Source: UBA2108 sp002713215
GTDB taxonomy: Bacteria > Bacteroidota > Bacteroidia > Flavobacteriales_G > Salibacteraceae
NCBI GenBank assembly: GCA_937891015.1
Contig: CALAPY010000067.1
Span: 1 to 54,078 of the forward strand
Length of the DNA: 54,078 nucleotides
Direction: 5' to 3'
In this document: positions 34,381 through 45,153 of the stretch, piece by piece
Position numbering within the stretch: the stretch's first letter is position 1
How the letters are laid out: each line of letters opens with the position of its first letter
The notes under the pieces: model-generated
Told to the model about the DNA's origin: nothing
What the model saw: only the letters and a program-made list of their open reading frames with translations
Databases searched by the model: none
Program-made: the position numbers and the translations under genes

Positions 34381-37300
34381 ATGAAAAAATTAGCATTTAT
34401 ATTATTTCTAATCGCGGGAGTGCTTACCTCTTCCCACAACTCTGTTGCTCAAACCATCATAAGTAAAACCCAAATTGTTAGTCAACTAACACCTGGGGTG
34501 TCGGTTTCACCTCCTTCGGTGAGCGGTACCGCTCAGGTAAAAGAAGTAACCCCTAAACTTGAGATTAAACTCGATATGGGAGACCCCTATGTATTGGGTG
34601 GATTAGACTGGTCTTTTAAATTGGTTGCCGATGTACAATTTATAAGAGGAACAAATGTTAAATCATTTCCCATTGAACTCGAATTGAACGGGAGTTCTAC
34701 AGCAGAAGACAATGCAGAGGCTACGGCCCTTCTCGAATATTCTACTGCACACTATCCAGGAAGTCAACTCACTTCCATTAAAATTACCAACCCGGTAATC
34801 ACGGTCACCGGAACCTATGGTTATTTGGCGGAAGCAGTAGCTCGGTTATCTATAAACGATGTGAGCACTTCTAAATATGCCACTCAAACAGCTACAAGTC
34901 CTGCGAACTCAATTTTTGTTACATCGGGTACGTCAGGTGCTAAAGATCCGTTGAGCACAAAATACAGAACCGTAAACCTTTCCTGGACGCTACCTGCAGA
35001 TGTAGAGTTTAACCACTACGATTTACAAGTATTGAAAATAGAAGCCAACGAAGACGCTTCGGTCGATGCATTTAACTGGAACAATGCCCTTACCATTAAT
35101 ATTGATGATGGCAACCGGTCGTTCGACTATCCCATCTACGAGGGAACCGGATTTTATATATGGAGGGTACGACCCGTTGGCGATTACTTTGAAGGTGGTA
35201 GAAAAAACCCACTTAATTATGGTGAATGGACCACTCCCAATAAAACCAGCGGCTTCTTCACTTCCCCAACCATGTCCAATGTACATACTTCCGTAAGCCT
35301 TACACCGGACAACTCAAATTACCTGTTAAATTCAAGTAATTTGACCAGATCGGGTTATGTATTTTATATTGAACAAGCCGAATCGCAAACCAACTGGATT
35401 TACAACCGGGTTTTTAGTCAGGGCCAAAAATTGCACGAAACCATTACTTATGCTAATGGTCTTGGTCAGGTAAAACAATCGCAAACAAAAATTCAAAGCT
35501 CCGGAGAAGTAATTGGAACCCAGCGGGTATACGATTATACGGGCCGAAACACCCTGAATTCTCTTCCGGCTCCAAATAACAGCAGGGCTTTCGGTTACAA
35601 CAACTCTTTGTTTCGAAACAACGATGCCACTGCTGTAGAATATTCTGCCAGTGACTTTGATGCTGATAGTAAAATTTATACTCCCTCGGCTACCAAATCG
35701 GAAAAAAGCAGCGTGGAAGGATACTATTCCGGTACGTATACCAATATGCCCGGCACCTATTACGATAAATACCTGCCTACATCCGGCGGGGTCCCCTACA
35801 CCCGTACTTTAGTGGAAAGCGGACCCGGTGGCCGACCCTTTATTCAGGCTGGTGTTGGCTCTACATTTAAACTGGCATCCTTTTCTTTTGCTTCCTCCAA
35901 CAGAAACACCATTTACCTGTACGGTGATGTCACACAGGAAGAACTGGATCGGATCTTTGGTAGCGAAGCTCCATTGCATCAGCACTGCCACAAAACGCTT
36001 ACCAAAGACCCCAACGGCGTTCTGGTGGTTACCTACTATTCCAATTCGGGGAAAGTGCTGGCCACTTCAATTGACCAGGCGGTCCAACTTCCTAACATGG
36101 AAAGCCTGGGCACCATTCAACCGTTTAGTGTTACCAAAGAACTGGACAAACCGCTTAAAGATTATAGTCAGGGAATAAGCAGCAGCTCCATGCGCCTGTT
36201 GGCTACCGGAAAACCCGGAGTTCTTTCCTTTACAGAAAATGTAATGGAAACTGAAATTGACTACACCATAACCCTAGGTGATTTTCAATTGGATTGTAAC
36301 CCCAACCCTTCGCCAACCAGTGATGATATATGCTGGGAATGCGATTACGAATTGGAAATTTCGATCAGAAGCAATGAATTCCCAAACGACCCTAACCGCA
36401 ATATTATTTGGAAATGTGAATTAAAACCAAAAAGCGTATTCAACTGTGGAGATCAAAATTCGGCTTATGCAGACATAGCTGCCATTGTAGGTGCAAGTTC
36501 GTCTAACACCTGCGGGTTATACAACATAGACGGGACATCCTATTCCAGCACATCGGGTCACTTAAATAACCTGGTGACCTCAGGAAAAGTTTACCTGCAA
36601 GATGGGACCTATATCGTAGAACGCAGCCTAAAACTCAACCGCGTAAAAGATGGAAACGGAGATTTGTACTACGATACTTATGTTGAACATTTAAAGGACA
36701 GGCGAGAAAATTATTGGAAAAAAGACGATAACTGTTGCGGCGAATTAACTATAGACGAAAACGGAATTAAATGCGACCCTGAACCCGATTTAACCTGCCC
36801 TATACCCACCGCTGATATTGATGCACTTACCGATTTTTGCCACTACATTTTGCTAGAGGAAGAGATGGATGCCGATTACAAAACATTTATCGATTCAAAA
36901 ATTTCAAGAACCTCTGAATATTTTGAAAACAGCGGTACCCCTAAACCATCTCCAAGTGGTGGATCCATAATCGACTTTACCGATGCCAATGAGACACAAG
37001 CCAAAGTTTATTTGAAGGAACTGCTTACTCACCTCATTTGTACCCTCAATATCAGCTCGAACCGGGTGAAATATTGCTTTTTGTACTATGAAAGAATGCT
37101 GCAACAAAACCAGGCCCGCTACCAAAAAATATTGAACAATACCCAGGGAAATTTTACTGCTGGTGCCAATGATTTTAAAATGGATGAAGAATTTGATTTG
37201 CTTGCCAACATTCTCGAGTGCATTGGTTATACTCCCGAGCCTTGTACCGAACAGGTAGATATTGTCCGTTATACCGATGTGCTCAGCCTGGCTGCAGCTT

Positions 37301-40300
37301 CTACAGAAGAACAAAATGCCATTAACCGAACCGGAAGCCCCAAGTACTATTTGGTATACGATGAGTCTCAACTTACCAATTACAATCATGCCAATAACCC
37401 ACACTCTCCTTCCATTGCGGTAGGAGTTCAAATTCCCAAAGTGGATCTTAACGGTTACTACGTTTTTCCTTCTGGAATTTCTGCAACCGATAAACAAAAA
37501 ATGCTGGGACGTATGAAGTGTTTCGAACAATACCAGTACGAAAGAGGTGGTCAAATAAATTCCTATGTACCTCCTGGTTTAACTACCGATGAAGGTAGAG
37601 CATTCATAGCAGAAAAATTTTGCCATTGCCTTACTGAATCGGAGGAAGGAGTGGATAAAGCAGTGGCCAATCCAACGCTAACTTTTAGCCTGGGAAGTTC
37701 GAACAATTCATTGGAAGAAGGTATCGACTTTTGTGTAGCCAATTGTGCCGAAAAGCGCCTGCAGTTTCAACTGGCCATTGACGAATATATACGCGAATAC
37801 AATGCCCTGAACAATGTATATGCTATAAGTGACCCCAATTGGGAAGATTTTGACGATATTCCCGGTTTGGGTGATGTTTATGGAGATCAGACAGTAACTA
37901 CCTCCAAGGAGTGTTTTCTGGACCAAATGGTGGGTGAATGTATAGAAATGTGTCAATTACCAGTTATTACCATGCTTACCGAATGGGATATAACCGGGAA
38001 TCCAACCTGTTCCACAGGAACTACCCCCCTTACTAAAAACAAACTCCTGGCTTCCACCTTGTACAGCAAAACTTTTTATTGCTGGCAGGACATTATGATT
38101 GATTCAGACGTAAAAACAGCGGTGGAAAAAGAACAGGACAATTTCGTAAAAGCCCTGCAATACAGCGCAAAGGTTGTTCCCTTTAGCACCCAGCTGCACC
38201 AGGACTACCCCATATATGAAGAAGTAGTTTCGTTGGTGAGAACCGAAAAGCTCATTGTAGACCACATTTATAAAACCCTCAACTTCGATTTGGTCGATCG
38301 GCCGTTGGTGAACAACCTTGTCCCCTATTCGAGCAGTACCATGTACTTCCCTTCATCGGAATACCCTGGTGCGAATAAGTACATGATAAATGAAACCATT
38401 AAAACCTTTAACGTACCAACAAAGCATGTTAATGGCAAACCTACCTACTTCCAGGAAATTGACGTAACCACCCGGGTAATCTGGCAAATCAATGGTACCA
38501 ATGGAGCAACCCGAGATAAAAACCAGGATGTGATCAAAGAAATTAGCGTCACCTTCGATTGCAATGCCACCAGCTCAACCAGCCCGGTTCATTGGGCTTT
38601 TTCACCCAGCATTGCCAATGGCACCACTACAGGTTGCAACCTGCTTTCTACCAATAGAGCGATGCCCTATGTACTCGAAACCGATTTGGTAGAATTTAGC
38701 TTTGACATTAACCACAATTTCCATGCAGAACTTATTCCTACAACCTGCCTTTCAGGAACGCATGTAAATAGCTCCAATGTATGTACAAGTGACGCCATTG
38801 CAACCGCCAGCATTTCCATTGCCTCAGGAGGGGCAACCGGAGAATACCTTAATATTGAAGGAGGTGAACTAGACAATTCTGTGTTGTTCAATACTTTCTA
38901 CCTCACCAATGGTCCGGTGTTTTGGACCAGTGACGATGCGGGTGTTTTGGATGAAATAGAAACTGCAAACGCATTGGTCGATGCCATTAATGCCGTTTCC
39001 ACCTATCCTGACGTTACCGCTGAACTTACTTCCGGAACATCGTCACCAGCCGTAGTAGCCCTTTACCTTAAAAACAAACCCGGTATTATTTTCGATGATT
39101 TCAGGCTGGAAGCCAGTGGAACTCTAATGGCTACCTCTCCCACCAATTTAGCACTAACGGCATGCAGCAATACATCCCTTATCGATTTAGGTTGTGTTGA
39201 GGAGGCCCCTTCATCGCTAACCACCAATTGTCGTATACCGGAATACAAAGAAATGACCTGGTCAAATGCAGGGGGAATCAACTTTACACTTCCCGAGGAA
39301 AAAAGCCGGTTTTTATCCAGTTTGGAGTCGTTTTACAAGAAGTCGCTCACTACCCTGTTGTATAACCGGCAGGTGGTTACCAATCCTCAGTTTACCTTTG
39401 CTAACTACACCTCCAACGATTACTACGAAACAACGCGGGAGTATTTTATCAATGGGGTTTCCATAACTGCCTTTGTAAGCATTGCAGGGAGTGAAGACCC
39501 AAGTGGGAACAAAGACGTTCATGCACTTAAAATGGGACTGGCCATTACCCATGGAAAAGAATGTATGGGTGCTCCCGGAAATATTATTTCAGAATACTTT
39601 ATTACCAACAGCGGTGGTGCATCACTCCCCATCTTTGGAAGCGATTTAAGCTTTGATATAAGTAACCGAACTTCCTTTATGGCCAACTTCAACAACGATT
39701 ACATTTTTACCTACCTCGACGACGTAAGCAATGCCTCGATAAACCACCTGGGCTTCTATCGCGACAACTACGACCCCGGTCACAACAATCAGGTTTCGTT
39801 AGTTAACGCTGCTGAACTGCGGGACATTAGCCTTGTTCCTCTACCTACCTGGAACTTTAGCAACAACTATAGTTCCGTAACGGGCAACGAGCTCAACAAT
39901 TTTATGAATGGGGTTGCTATTCAAAACTATTGTACCGAGTACAACCATTCCGGGGCGGGTACTGATTTTAATGATGGGTTGGCCAATTGCGCTTTTTGCC
40001 TGACCTGGGAGAACCCCCATCACCAAATACCCAGGGACAAGGACCTTCCTTCGCCCAAAAAAGTACCCTGCGAAGAACTTAAACAACGCTACATCCGCAG
40101 TCAAATTAAAAGAGGGTTAGACAATTGCCTGGCTAAAAAAATGAGGGAGTTGAAGAAAGCCTACAACCAACAGTGCCTGGATAACGTGTCGGATAAGCTG
40201 ACCGCTACCTATGAATTGTCTTACGGACATTATACCCTTTACTACTACGACCGGGCAGGAAACCTTATACAAACTGTTCCTCCGGCAGAAGTAAATACAC

Positions 40301-43300
40301 TTTCCGGCACCGACCTTACCAATGTTAAACTGCATCGCGCCGGAGACCCAACTAAATATACCGATCCCAATCACGGAATGCCAACCAACTATACGTACAA
40401 CAGCATTAAACAACTGGTAAAACAAAGTACTCCTGATGGTGGAGAAACCGAGTTTTGGTACAACCAGTTGGGGCAATTGGTACTGAGCCAAAATGACAAG
40501 CAGGCAAGTGTTCTAAAAATGTCTTACTCCAAGTACGACAACCTGGGAAGAATAGTAGAAGTGGGCGAGTTGGAATATACCAACGGTACTTACAAAGAAG
40601 AAATTATTGAAGATGCCTGGACCAATATGGAATTCCCTTATTCTTATGGTACGTTAATGAATCGGGTAAACAGTGTATCGGAAGTAAACCAAACTGTTTA
40701 TAGCGATTTGGCACCGGTAAACTACCTGGGCAAAACACAAAGCAACCTAAGAAACCGGGTGAGCTATGTGGTGTCAGAATCCAAGAGCAGCCTGGGGGAT
40801 ATCAGTACCTACTACAGCTACGACCCTCATGGAAACGTTAACTGGTTGATTCAGGACATTCCGGAAATTGGGCAGAAAACGGTGGAATACGAATACGACC
40901 TGTACAGCGGAAACGTACTTAAAGTATATTACAACCGACAAACCAGCGAGCAGTTTATTCATCAATACGAATACGACGAAGACAATCGAATAACAGGAGT
41001 ATATACCAGTCGCGATGGCATTATCTGGGACAAAGATGCAGCCTACGATTATTACCTGCACGGCCCGCTGGCCAGAAACGAAATGGGGCAGGATTTGGTA
41101 CAGGGCCTCGACTACGTATATACGCTCGAAGGTTACCTCAAATCGATTAATCAGGTAGAACTGGTAGCTGATGGAACCAAAGACCCGGGCATAGACGGTG
41201 GATATCGCGGATGGGTTGAATTTGAAGATGCAGTGGACTACGGAGGTGTAAGTTCGTTAACTGCCGGAAGTGTAAATGTATTGGGAAGCGCCACTTTTAC
41301 CCAGGCCGATTATACAACCCTGGAAGAAATGGTATATGAAATGTCGAAAGCCGTAAATAACGAATATTCGGCCGGCAATCATAGTATCAGGGCTCTTCCT
41401 TCGCCGGGAAACAAAAAGAGGTTGTTGTTGTTATTTCCATCGGATGTAACCATTACTTCAGGTTTTGCAGCAGTAAGTTGCAGTACCACCACCGGTACCC
41501 CGCTGACCAGCGATTTAGACCTACACAACAGCGTGGTAGAAGACGAATTTGCGATGGAACTGGGATACTACCAAAACGATTATACCCGATCAGGCACTTC
41601 CATTGGATCAGGTTCAGGATTTGATCCGCTGGGTACCATGACCAGCCCACAACTCTACTCGTTGTATAATGGAAATATAGCTACCTGGATGGTCAATTCG
41701 CGCGACGGCCAAACCAATGCAACCAAAACCATGGGACTTAGATACGGATTGTACAAATACGACCAGATCAATCGCATTAAAAAATCGAACATGCAGGAAT
41801 ACATCTCTTCTGCATGGACCGGAGGTAATGACCTCTTTAGAAGCGAATATACCTACGATGGCAATGGTAACATTAAAACTTTGCGTAGGTATGATGGTTC
41901 TTCAACCTTGTTCGATGAACTGACCTACGATTATCCACTTGCAAACAACCAATTGGATCATGTAGCTGAAACACTATCGGCTACGTACGCCACGTATGAT
42001 ATTGACGGCCAAAGTGCTGGTAACTATGATTACGACGACATTGGTAATTTAATCGAAGACGATGCTGAAGGGCTGGACATAGAATGGAACAGCGCCAACA
42101 AGGTTTCGAAAGTAACCCGTAAGGATGCTACGAACTCCGACGAAACCATTATCGAGTTTGAATATGATGCCGGCGGAAACCGAACCTACAAAAAGGTAAG
42201 CTTCTGTCCTGGTGGTACCAACTGCAATACGGTAGAAGTATCGTACTACACCCGTGATGCACAGGGAAACATACTGTCGATTTATAGCCGAACCTACGAT
42301 GGGCAGGCCGACCAATCCTACTTAAAACAAACCAACATACCGCTCTACGGGTCTTCACGATTGGGTATGTACCAACCCAACCTGCTACTAACCAGCCAGG
42401 AGGGTGATGTGGTGCTCAACCATCAAAGTACAGTAGAAGAAGAAGAACCCTTTGAAATAGAAATTATAAAAACCGAATTGAACAACTGGATTGTAAGCAT
42501 GAAACCCAAAAAGTTGGGCACCCCGGTTGTGGTTAACGGAGTTTCATATGACCATGTAATGGGAGAAGCCCGACTGAATTTTAGTTCTACCACCCCTACC
42601 CTGGAAAATATCTACTGGAACCGGGGCGATTTTTGGCCCTATAAAACTTCAGCGGTAGCCGAGAGTGAAACCGGCGGATTGATGTTCTTTATGTCTGAAT
42701 TATCCGATTTGTATAAACCATCGGGTTGGGTCAGGCCCAGTGCCTATCTGATGGAGCGGGACGATCCCACCCTATTTGGAAACACCTACAATACGCTGGG
42801 TATTGCCGGCGGGCTTCCGGTAAAAAGGCGCGTTTGGAATAGTTACGGGGCTCAAAGTATCATCACAAGAACCATTGATCCCGCTTCCGCCACACCCGAG
42901 CATACCTACCTCATTACCGGAGTGGAAGGAGACCTGTACTCCTACATCGATTGTTCGGTTATGCACGGCGCACAATGGTTGCAGTTCAATAATTTTTATG
43001 ACAACGAAGTAGGTGAATTTGCCCTGGCAGCCTATAACAACCTGGACAATCCCGATGCCAACAACGTATACATAGCCGCAAACGAAAAATTTGGATTGAG
43101 CATAAAAAAATACAACGTTAAACACGGCATTGGACTTGATCAATCCTCGGTAACCAGCGTAGCTATGGGTGAAAAATGCGACGAAGTATACCCTGACATT
43201 ACTGCCACCCATGGCTATGCGGCTGTAGGTGAAAAAACAGGGCTCAACTTTGCCAATATCGATCCCAACTACCGATCGCTAAAACTTAAATTCCCGCAGG

Positions 43301-45153
43301 AAGGGGGAGTATTCGATGTAAGCGAAATGCAAATTTCACCCAATGGAGACGAATTAAGCATTGCCTACTACGACCCCAATACCTGTACGCCCAAGCACGT
43401 AATTGAAACCTATAGCATAAATACCACCAATGGCGATTTAACCTTTAAAACACGTTATGCCATAAGTGATGAGCTAATTACTTCGACCTACCGCTTTACG
43501 GCGCAATCGAGCAGGGTCTACCCCAATGGGCATACCCTAAGGAATGAACTGGCCCGAAGGATTATAAGCATCGATTACGACCCGAGCGGTGATTATATTT
43601 ACTACCTGCAAAAGCAGGCACCCATGGCCTACGACCAGGCCGTATTGCCTACCACCACTACGGTAACTTCCACCAGCTTTAGTTCGGTAGACCTAAAACG
43701 ATTGAAACTGGCAGACGGTACCATAGAAACCGTACATTCCTATTCCATGGAAAAACCCGAGGCAACCGTACGACGGGGTGCTAACGGACGTATGTATGTA
43801 AACTGGAAGGGCTATACCTACCTCAGCAGTTTGGGGAGCAACGACATACCGCTGGATCCCAATACCCACCTGGTAGCCAGTACGGCCGATTGGCTCTACC
43901 CTTCTGCCTGTTCCGTTGCCAGCGGGTTTACCATTGACGAATTTTCGGGTGACCTGACCGGGGTGGTTACTTCCATTTCCAGAAATTTAATAAACATGGG
44001 TACGGGAGTTCCAAATTATGGACTACCTTTACAACCCTATACCAAACGTACCATTGAAATTAATGGTGCGGTGGCAAATAGAACCGTGGGCAACAAACAA
44101 TATGAAATAAACGATCATTTGGGTAACGTACGTACAGTATTATCGGACAAACGATTGGCCGTAGCCCCCAATGCTACCAACCAGGATCCTGTTACGGATT
44201 TTACAGCCCAGGTCCTTTCCTGGAGTGACTATTATCCCTTCGGTATGAAATTACCCGGAAGATCCGCAAACCCTGGAGAATATCGATATGGCTTCCAAGG
44301 ACAAGAACAAGACGACGAAGTTAAAGGAACCGGAAACTCAATTAGCTTTATGTTTAGAATGCATGACCCTCGGGTTGGCCGATTCTTTGCGCTAGATCCT
44401 CTTGCGGCAAAATTCCCACATAACAGTCCTTATGCTTTTGGTGAAAATAGAATTATAGATGGAATTGAATTAGAAGGGGCCGAACGATTACCTTTCATGG
44501 CTCATATGCTTGGTAATCAATCCACTCCAGGAGTGGCTGTTGTAACATATGCTTACGATTGGATTACAGATTGGGGAGTTGATGATTTTAAACGGGGATT
44601 TAATCGTATGAAGGCTACAACCGCGCTTCACAATACTGACAATGGGTATACAGAGTACGTAGATGCAAAAACACAAAAAATAAACTATACGTTGCAAAAA
44701 ACCAAGGCCAATACAGAAATGATAACTGGAGTAAACAAGTATTTTACAAAAGTTCATTTTGCAATGGAATTGGCAATGGGTGGATATCTAGAAGCTGTTG
44801 CAACCGGTCAACTTGGAAGAACTCAGGTTGATGTAACTATAAAAGGAATAAATGAACAAAAAAGAATTGAAACAGCAGCCTGGAAGAGTCTAGATGCCAC
44901 GGATAAAGATCACTTTTTCTCAAACATTGTTGATAATTATGCCGGCTATGCTACAAGAACAGACCTTAAAGGTGGAGATGGAGTAACTAGAGAACTTTAT
45001 CAATTAAAAGGCTCCCTAAATGGAGAAGAAGGAATCTTTGAATGGGTTAGTAATGGAACTGAAGTATCTCATAGACGGTTTATTAAAGGTGGTGAAGTTA
45101 ATGGTGTAGTGAATCAGAAGGTGGTTAAAAAGGCAGCGGATAATAAGAAATGA
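34381..45153 (+). CDS. Giant Rhs protein with variable C-terminal tip
   Basis: This 3590-residue protein has a signal peptide (1-24), a fibronectin-like region (about 185-300), the Rhs-associated segment ITYANGLGQVKQSQTK near 360, a long Cys-containing middle, YD repeats (from about 1950, e.g. YYYDRAGNLIQTV, FEYDAGGNRTYKKV), a beta-propeller-like region (about 2800-3200, with ISPNGDELSIAYY and YDPSGDYIYYL) and the RHS core (about 3235-3367: NDHLGNVRTVLSD, YYPFGMKLPGRS, RYGFQGQEQDDE, DPRVGRFFALDPL). The last 223 residues are the tip; it has no signature I can assign, but ends YQLKGSLNGEEGIFEW with VSHRRF, reminiscent of small nuclease-like polymorphic toxins. Family knowledge predicts a shell holding the tip inside. 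The start overlaps nothing; the stop overlaps the immunity gene by ATGA. Confidence 0.9.
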   Translation: MKKLAFILFLIAGVLTSSHNSVAQTIISKTQIVSQLTPGVSVSPPSVSGTAQVKEVTPKLEIKLDMGDPYVLGGLDWSFKLVADVQFIRGTNVKSFPIELELNGSSTAEDNAEATALLEYSTAHYPGSQLTSIKITNPVITVTGTYGYLAEAVARLSINDVSTSKYATQTATSPANSIFVTSGTSGAKDPLSTKYRTVNLSWTLPADVEFNHYDLQVLKIEANEDASVDAFNWNNALTINIDDGNRSFDYPIYEGTGFYIWRVRPVGDYFEGGRKNPLNYGEWTTPNKTSGFFTSPTMSNVHTSVSLTPDNSNYLLNSSNLTRSGYVFYIEQAESQTNWIYNRVFSQGQKLHETITYANGLGQVKQSQTKIQSSGEVIGTQRVYDYTGRNTLNSLPAPNNSRAFGYNNSLFRNNDATAVEYSASDFDADSKIYTPSATKSEKSSVEGYYSGTYTNMPGTYYDKYLPTSGGVPYTRTLVESGPGGRPFIQAGVGSTFKLASFSFASSNRNTIYLYGDVTQEELDRIFGSEAPLHQHCHKTLTKDPNGVLVVTYYSNSGKVLATSIDQAVQLPNMESLGTIQPFSVTKELDKPLKDYSQGISSSSMRLLATGKPGVLSFTENVMETEIDYTITLGDFQLDCNPNPSPTSDDICWECDYELEISIRSNEFPNDPNRNIIWKCELKPKSVFNCGDQNSAYADIAAIVGASSSNTCGLYNIDGTSYSSTSGHLNNLVTSGKVYLQDGTYIVERSLKLNRVKDGNGDLYYDTYVEHLKDRRENYWKKDDNCCGELTIDENGIKCDPEPDLTCPIPTADIDALTDFCHYILLEEEMDADYKTFIDSKISRTSEYFENSGTPKPSPSGGSIIDFTDANETQAKVYLKELLTHLICTLNISSNRVKYCFLYYERMLQQNQARYQKILNNTQGNFTAGANDFKMDEEFDLLANILECIGYTPEPCTEQVDIVRYTDVLSLAAASTEEQNAINRTGSPKYYLVYDESQLTNYNHANNPHSPSIAVGVQIPKVDLNGYYVFPSGISATDKQKMLGRMKCFEQYQYERGGQINSYVPPGLTTDEGRAFIAEKFCHCLTESEEGVDKAVANPTLTFSLGSSNNSLEEGIDFCVANCAEKRLQFQLAIDEYIREYNALNNVYAISDPNWEDFDDIPGLGDVYGDQTVTTSKECFLDQMVGECIEMCQLPVITMLTEWDITGNPTCSTGTTPLTKNKLLASTLYSKTFYCWQDIMIDSDVKTAVEKEQDNFVKALQYSAKVVPFSTQLHQDYPIYEEVVSLVRTEKLIVDHIYKTLNFDLVDRPLVNNLVPYSSSTMYFPSSEYPGANKYMINETIKTFNVPTKHVNGKPTYFQEIDVTTRVIWQINGTNGATRDKNQDVIKEISVTFDCNATSSTSPVHWAFSPSIANGTTTGCNLLSTNRAMPYVLETDLVEFSFDINHNFHAELIPTTCLSGTHVNSSNVCTSDAIATASISIASGGATGEYLNIEGGELDNSVLFNTFYLTNGPVFWTSDDAGVLDEIETANALVDAINAVSTYPDVTAELTSGTSSPAVVALYLKNKPGIIFDDFRLEASGTLMATSPTNLALTACSNTSLIDLGCVEEAPSSLTTNCRIPEYKEMTWSNAGGINFTLPEEKSRFLSSLESFYKKSLTTLLYNRQVVTNPQFTFANYTSNDYYETTREYFINGVSITAFVSIAGSEDPSGNKDVHALKMGLAITHGKECMGAPGNIISEYFITNSGGASLPIFGSDLSFDISNRTSFMANFNNDYIFTYLDDVSNASINHLGFYRDNYDPGHNNQVSLVNAAELRDISLVPLPTWNFSNNYSSVTGNELNNFMNGVAIQNYCTEYNHSGAGTDFNDGLANCAFCLTWENPHHQIPRDKDLPSPKKVPCEELKQRYIRSQIKRGLDNCLAKKMRELKKAYNQQCLDNVSDKLTATYELSYGHYTLYYYDRAGNLIQTVPPAEVNTLSGTDLTNVKLHRAGDPTKYTDPNHGMPTNYTYNSIKQLVKQSTPDGGETEFWYNQLGQLVLSQNDKQASVLKMSYSKYDNLGRIVEVGELEYTNGTYKEEIIEDAWTNMEFPYSYGTLMNRVNSVSEVNQTVYSDLAPVNYLGKTQSNLRNRVSYVVSESKSSLGDISTYYSYDPHGNVNWLIQDIPEIGQKTVEYEYDLYSGNVLKVYYNRQTSEQFIHQYEYDEDNRITGVYTSRDGIIWDKDAAYDYYLHGPLARNEMGQDLVQGLDYVYTLEGYLKSINQVELVADGTKDPGIDGGYRGWVEFEDAVDYGGVSSLTAGSVNVLGSATFTQADYTTLEEMVYEMSKAVNNEYSAGNHSIRALPSPGNKKRLLLLFPSDVTITSGFAAVSCSTTTGTPLTSDLDLHNSVVEDEFAMELGYYQNDYTRSGTSIGSGSGFDPLGTMTSPQLYSLYNGNIATWMVNSRDGQTNATKTMGLRYGLYKYDQINRIKKSNMQEYISSAWTGGNDLFRSEYTYDGNGNIKTLRRYDGSSTLFDELTYDYPLANNQLDHVAETLSATYATYDIDGQSAGNYDYDDIGNLIEDDAEGLDIEWNSANKVSKVTRKDATNSDETIIEFEYDAGGNRTYKKVSFCPGGTNCNTVEVSYYTRDAQGNILSIYSRTYDGQADQSYLKQTNIPLYGSSRLGMYQPNLLLTSQEGDVVLNHQSTVEEEEPFEIEIIKTELNNWIVSMKPKKLGTPVVVNGVSYDHVMGEARLNFSSTTPTLENIYWNRGDFWPYKTSAVAESETGGLMFFMSELSDLYKPSGWVRPSAYLMERDDPTLFGNTYNTLGIAGGLPVKRRVWNSYGAQSIITRTIDPASATPEHTYLITGVEGDLYSYIDCSVMHGAQWLQFNNFYDNEVGEFALAAYNNLDNPDANNVYIAANEKFGLSIKKYNVKHGIGLDQSSVTSVAMGEKCDEVYPDITATHGYAAVGEKTGLNFANIDPNYRSLKLKFPQEGGVFDVSEMQISPNGDELSIAYYDPNTCTPKHVIETYSINTTNGDLTFKTRYAISDELITSTYRFTAQSSRVYPNGHTLRNELARRIISIDYDPSGDYIYYLQKQAPMAYDQAVLPTTTTVTSTSFSSVDLKRLKLADGTIETVHSYSMEKPEATVRRGANGRMYVNWKGYTYLSSLGSNDIPLDPNTHLVASTADWLYPSACSVASGFTIDEFSGDLTGVVTSISRNLINMGTGVPNYGLPLQPYTKRTIEINGAVANRTVGNKQYEINDHLGNVRTVLSDKRLAVAPNATNQDPVTDFTAQVLSWSDYYPFGMKLPGRSANPGEYRYGFQGQEQDDEVKGTGNSISFMFRMHDPRVGRFFALDPLAAKFPHNSPYAFGENRIIDGIELEGAERLPFMAHMLGNQSTPGVAVVTYAYDWITDWGVDDFKRGFNRMKATTALHNTDNGYTEYVDAKTQKINYTLQKTKANTEMITGVNKYFTKVHFAMELAMGGYLEAVATGQLGRTQVDVTIKGINEQKRIETAAWKSLDATDKDHFFSNIVDNYAGYATRTDLKGGDGVTRELYQLKGSLNGEEGIFEWVSNGTEVSHRRFIKGGEVNGVVNQKVVKKAADNKK
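44235..44339 (+). repeat. Rhs core direct repeat, copy A
   Basis: These 105 bases are identical to 51808-51912 except for one C/T at 44331/51904. They encode PFGMKLPGRSANPGEYRYGF and the following QGQEQDDEVKGTGN. Sequence diverges sharply on both sides. Confidence 0.95.
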
